From: Leptofilum sp965223525
Lineage (GTDB): Bacteria; Chloroflexota; Anaerolineae; Promineifilales; Promineifilaceae
Direction of reading: 5' to 3'
Length of the DNA: 64,000 bases
NCBI RefSeq assembly: GCF_965223525.1
Contig: NZ_CBDCWX010000004.1
Location: 434,001 to 498,000 of the forward strand
The position numbers and the translations under genes were made by a program. Below the pieces are notes generated by a model, which was given only the letters and a program-made list of their open reading frames with translations, did no database searches and was not told the origin of the DNA. Below, piece by piece: positions 61,541-64,000 of this stretch (position 1 is its first letter; each line of letters begins with the position of its first letter).

Positions 61541-63046
61541 TTAAGGCACGCGCAGGTAGCGACGAATGCGGCGAATAAAGGCATCACGGCCGTTTTCCAT
61601 CTCACGCCGTCGCCGGGCTGAATCTTCTCGCAATCGTTGCGTGTTGCCTTTTTGACGACGCTCTATTGCCGTAACAAATCGCTCCAAAATAGTTGGATCT
61701 TGCGTGAGGACGTTGGTAAAAGCCTCTTTATCAATAATGATGACTTCTGTCTCTTCCTCGGCACGGATAGAAGCGGAACGGGCTTCCCCTGTAAGGAGGC
61801 TCATCTCGCCAAAGAAGTCGCCAGCATGTAAGTTATTGGTAAAGACGGAACGGCCGTCTTCTGATTGCACATAAACTGAAACAGCGCCCTCTTTGATGAT
61901 AAAGAGCGAATCACCAGCATCCCCCTGCCGTACAAGTTGCTCCCCAGAAGTATAGGTAGAAGCGGCCGAATGATCAGCCAACTGCTTCAACTGCGTCTCA
62001 TTAAGTACATCCAGCCACTCCAGCGACTGCATCGTGGCAAACAGTTCCTCTTGTCGGGAGTGCATGGCCAACTGTTTGGCATTTTGTGGAATCATGTGCA
62101 ACTTAAAGTTGCCGGTGGGATCTGGAATGTGAATACCAACCCGGTGTAGGTTGAACCAGGCGCGGGTGAGAACCTTGTCGCGGGCAATAATTTTGTCGCT
62201 GTAATCGTCTAGCCAGTAGCTAAGACCATACGTCACGCAGCCATCCTGCATGGAAACCACATGCGAGCGCAGGCGCGGATGCAGCTTCACGTCATCTAGT
62301 CCTTGTACCGATGCCATGAGCGTTTCTTTGACCAGATTGGGCGAATAGGATTCACTCAGGGTGAGGTAAACCGTTTGTATTTGCCGATTAGTCGGGCGCG
62401 AGTAGTTGATAATTTTGCTTTGGGCAACCGTGCTGTTGGTGAGCATCACGCGATGGTCTTCGCGGGTGAGCAGGGTGAGAGTGCGCCAATTTTGGCGTAC
62501 AATGATGCCTTCGATACCGTCAATTTCCACCCAATCATCTACAGCAAAGGGAGCCTCAATTTGCAACGAAATGCCGGAAATGAGATTGCCTAAAGTATCC
62601 TGCAGCGCCAAACCAATAATGGCTGAAGCAACGGTGGAGGTAACAAGCAAACCCGTCAGTTCGACCCCAAATACCAGCCGAACGGTGGCCAGGACGACCA
62701 GCAATAGGATGAACCATTCAGAAATATCGAGCAGAAAAGGGGGGATTTTAACGCTGCGTCGGTAAACGAGAAGTTCCAGCAGCAGCCACTTAATCGCACG
62801 CAAAGTGGTACTGAGCGCCAGGAAGAAGGCGGCTGCCAGCCAGATATTTCGCTGCACCGTGGTGAGAACAGGGACGTCTGGATTGCCAGACCAAATAATG
62901 AGCCCCTGGCCTAAAACAATGGTGAGGATTGCTGAACCGATGAGGCCGAGCGGCAGTTTTGTTTTAAGAATTCTGGAAATAAGGGTGACAATGACAACGG
63001 CCGTAATCGCCACCCATACCGCATTTACCATCCAGGCAAAGGGCAT
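61541..63046 (-). CDS. MscS-family mechanosensitive channel with cyclic-nucleotide-binding domain
   Basis: A 501-aa protein. Hydrophobic segments lie at about 5-25, 35-53, 66-85 and 108-130, then the MscS pore helix and beta domain (GLLVTSTVASAIIGLALQDTLGNLISGISLQIEAPFAVDDWVEIDGIEGIIVRQNWRTLTL). Residues about 350-470 form a cNMP-binding domain (YTSGEQLVRQGDAGDSLFIIKEGAVSVYV, GDFFGEMSLLTGEARSASIRAEEETEVIII). Pressure release tuned by a nucleotide is inferred from similar bacterial cyclic-nucleotide-gated MscS homologues. Confidence 0.9.
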   Translation of the reverse strand: MPFAWMVNAVWVAITAVVIVTLISRILKTKLPLGLIGSAILTIVLGQGLIIWSGNPDVPVLTTVQRNIWLAAAFFLALSTTLRAIKWLLLELLVYRRSVKIPPFLLDISEWFILLLVVLATVRLVFGVELTGLLVTSTVASAIIGLALQDTLGNLISGISLQIEAPFAVDDWVEIDGIEGIIVRQNWRTLTLLTREDHRVMLTNSTVAQSKIINYSRPTNRQIQTVYLTLSESYSPNLVKETLMASVQGLDDVKLHPRLRSHVVSMQDGCVTYGLSYWLDDYSDKIIARDKVLTRAWFNLHRVGIHIPDPTGNFKLHMIPQNAKQLAMHSRQEELFATMQSLEWLDVLNETQLKQLADHSAASTYTSGEQLVRQGDAGDSLFIIKEGAVSVYVQSEDGRSVFTNNLHAGDFFGEMSLLTGEARSASIRAEEETEVIIIDKEAFTNVLTQDPTILERFVTAIERRQKGNTQRLREDSARRRREMENGRDAFIRRIRRYLRVP

Positions 63047-63128
63047 ACAGTACGCTCCTACAACTTTTTCTTACCGATACGGCTGGCTTGTTTTGCGTAA
63101 TTGTAACAAAGTTGCCTAAAGTTGTGTC

Positions 63129-64000
63129 TTAATCGGCGATGAGACGTTGCGGCCAAGTGAGGCGCACGCGGGTTCCTTGATTAAGACCGGGACTGCTAAT
63201 TTGGAGACGGCCATTATACAACTGAACGATAGATTGCGAGAGAGACAAACCCAACCCAGTGCCAACGACCGTGCGGGTACGGGCTTTGTCTGCCCGGTAA
63301 AATCGCTCAAACAAGTGGGGCAAATCTTCTGGGGCAATGCCCTGGCCACTGTCGGTGAGGGTCATGTGAACAACGGCCGTATCGGCTGCCCATTGCCAAT
63401 TAATTTTCCCACCTGAGGGCGTGTATTTCACCGAATTGCTTAGCAGATTGTGCAAAACAACGCGCAAATGGGTCGAATTGGCCGCTACGGGAGGCAAATT
63501 GTGCGGGACGTCGGTAGTCACAATTAGTTGTTTTTCCTCAATTTGTGGCTGAAATTCCAGCAGTAGCCCTTTAACCAGTGACGCGATACTCACTTGGTCA
63601 CTGCCAAGCTCAGCCCGGCCCGAATCTAGCCGTGAGAGCAAAATAAGATCGTTCACCAAATTGCCCAGGCGGGTCACTTCATCATCAATTTCGGCCACAT
63701 ATTTTTGAGCTGTCTGTGCATCTAGCCCACCGTCGCGCAGGGCTTCGCTGCGAAGGCGAATGGTAGTAAGCGGGGTGCGGAGTTCGTGGGAGGCGTTGCT
63801 GGCGAAGGCACGTTGCTCTTCGATCATGGATTCAACCTGTTGCGCCATGTGGTTGAAGGTTTGGGCGAGCTTGCCAAATTCATCTGTGCGGTTTTCTGGC
63901 AGGCGATGGGACAAACGGCCGTCTGCTAGAGTAAGCGCGGCGTCATTCAGTTGTGTAAGTGGGCGGGTGAGCGAAGCGGCCAACGCGAAGCTGGCGATGA
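63129..64000 (-). CDS. Sensor histidine kinase, N-terminus outside window
   Basis: The reading frame stays open to the right edge. It begins inside the last membrane helix (IASFALAASLTRPL), then HAMP (about 50 residues), HisKA with FASNASHELRTPLTTIRLRSEAL (phospho-His) and HATPase_c (LHNLLSNSVKYTPSGGKI, DSGQGIAPEDLPHLFERFYRADKA, GTGLGLSLSQSIVQ). It is a typical HAMP-HisKA membrane kinase. The sensor part and cognate regulator are not in the window. A TTG at 63981-63983 is an internal codon, not a start. Confidence 0.9.
   Translation of the reverse strand, partial: IASFALAASLTRPLTQLNDAALTLADGRLSHRLPENRTDEFGKLAQTFNHMAQQVESMIEEQRAFASNASHELRTPLTTIRLRSEALRDGGLDAQTAQKYVAEIDDEVTRLGNLVNDLILLSRLDSGRAELGSDQVSIASLVKGLLLEFQPQIEEKQLIVTTDVPHNLPPVAANSTHLRVVLHNLLSNSVKYTPSGGKINWQWAADTAVVHMTLTDSGQGIAPEDLPHLFERFYRADKARTRTVVGTGLGLSLSQSIVQLYNGRLQISSPGLNQGTRVRLTWPQRLIAD

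Noticed and set aside
1..64000. tRNA, rRNA, tmRNA, RNase P or SRP RNA genes
   Set aside because: No T-loop/acceptor-stem pattern or conserved RNA core was recognised on either strand, though a covariance search could still find one.

Overview
The window looks like a chromosome segment of a Chloroflexota bacterium (Anaerolineae/Ardenticatenia type; inferred from gene content and style, not from a marker tree). The clues are a PknB-type kinase with formylglycine-enzyme-like domains, Thr/Pro-rich secreted linkers, PD40 propeller proteins, a BTAD/AAA/TPR regulator, TTG/GTG starts, short dispersed intergenic palindromes, and very heavy use of one palindromic octamer, ACGGCCGT. By eye I count about 100 exact copies, roughly one per 640 bp. 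It behaves like a highly iterated palindrome (HIP1-like), sits mostly inside genes, and is missing from two AT-rich genes that look imported.

Layout. 1-7.3 kb: a partial AI-2E family permease, the rpsO-pnp pair, an amidase, a C45-family acyltransferase/hydrolase and panD. 7.3-13.4 kb: accessory genes, namely a nucleotidyltransferase-fold protein, an AT-rich DUF4365 protein, an FAD oxidoreductase, a Phd/VapC-type toxin-antitoxin pair with promoter and operator, a GcvT-like protein and a DUF7662-HTH regulator. 13.4-20.3 kb: a promoter-led structured RNA candidate (6S-like), a small protein and two large membrane Ser/Thr kinases. 20.3-25.8 kb: an AlbA_2 protein, two PD40 beta-propeller proteins and a YcgQ/YcgR-type permease pair.

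25.8-35.4 kb is a complete phosphate module on the minus strand, in transcription order phoB-phoR-pstS-pstC-pstA-pstB-phoU, closed by a terminator. It is structurally unusual: PstS is a tandem double domain, PstA carries a PstS-like domain in circularly permuted order inside its first extracytoplasmic loop, and PstC carries an extra small beta module. Four 11-bp blocks upstream of pstS look like a Pho box.

35.5-44.3 kb: trpA, a polytopic membrane protein, a DUF255 thioredoxin-domain protein, N5-(carboxyethyl)ornithine synthase with DUF488, a sugar epimerase, an SRPBCC protein and PspC. 44.3-57.4 kb: a three-domain kinase/M23/class-III aminotransferase, an ECF sigma factor with a probable anti-sigma/SH3 protein, a BTAD-AAA-TPR regulator, a serine hydrolase lipoprotein, a LysM lipoprotein and a PlsC-type acyltransferase. 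57.4-64 kb: a phosphoribosyltransferase, a serine hydroxymethyltransferase-GcvT fusion, an MscS channel with a cyclic-nucleotide-binding domain, and a histidine kinase cut by the window edge.

No rRNA, tRNA, CRISPR array, prophage or intact insertion sequence was seen. Intergenic regions carry at least six families of dispersed repeats. Several promoters place the start codon within about 10 nt of the -10 box, suggesting leaderless or near-leaderless mRNAs. Family names rest on motif recognition by eye; no database search was run.
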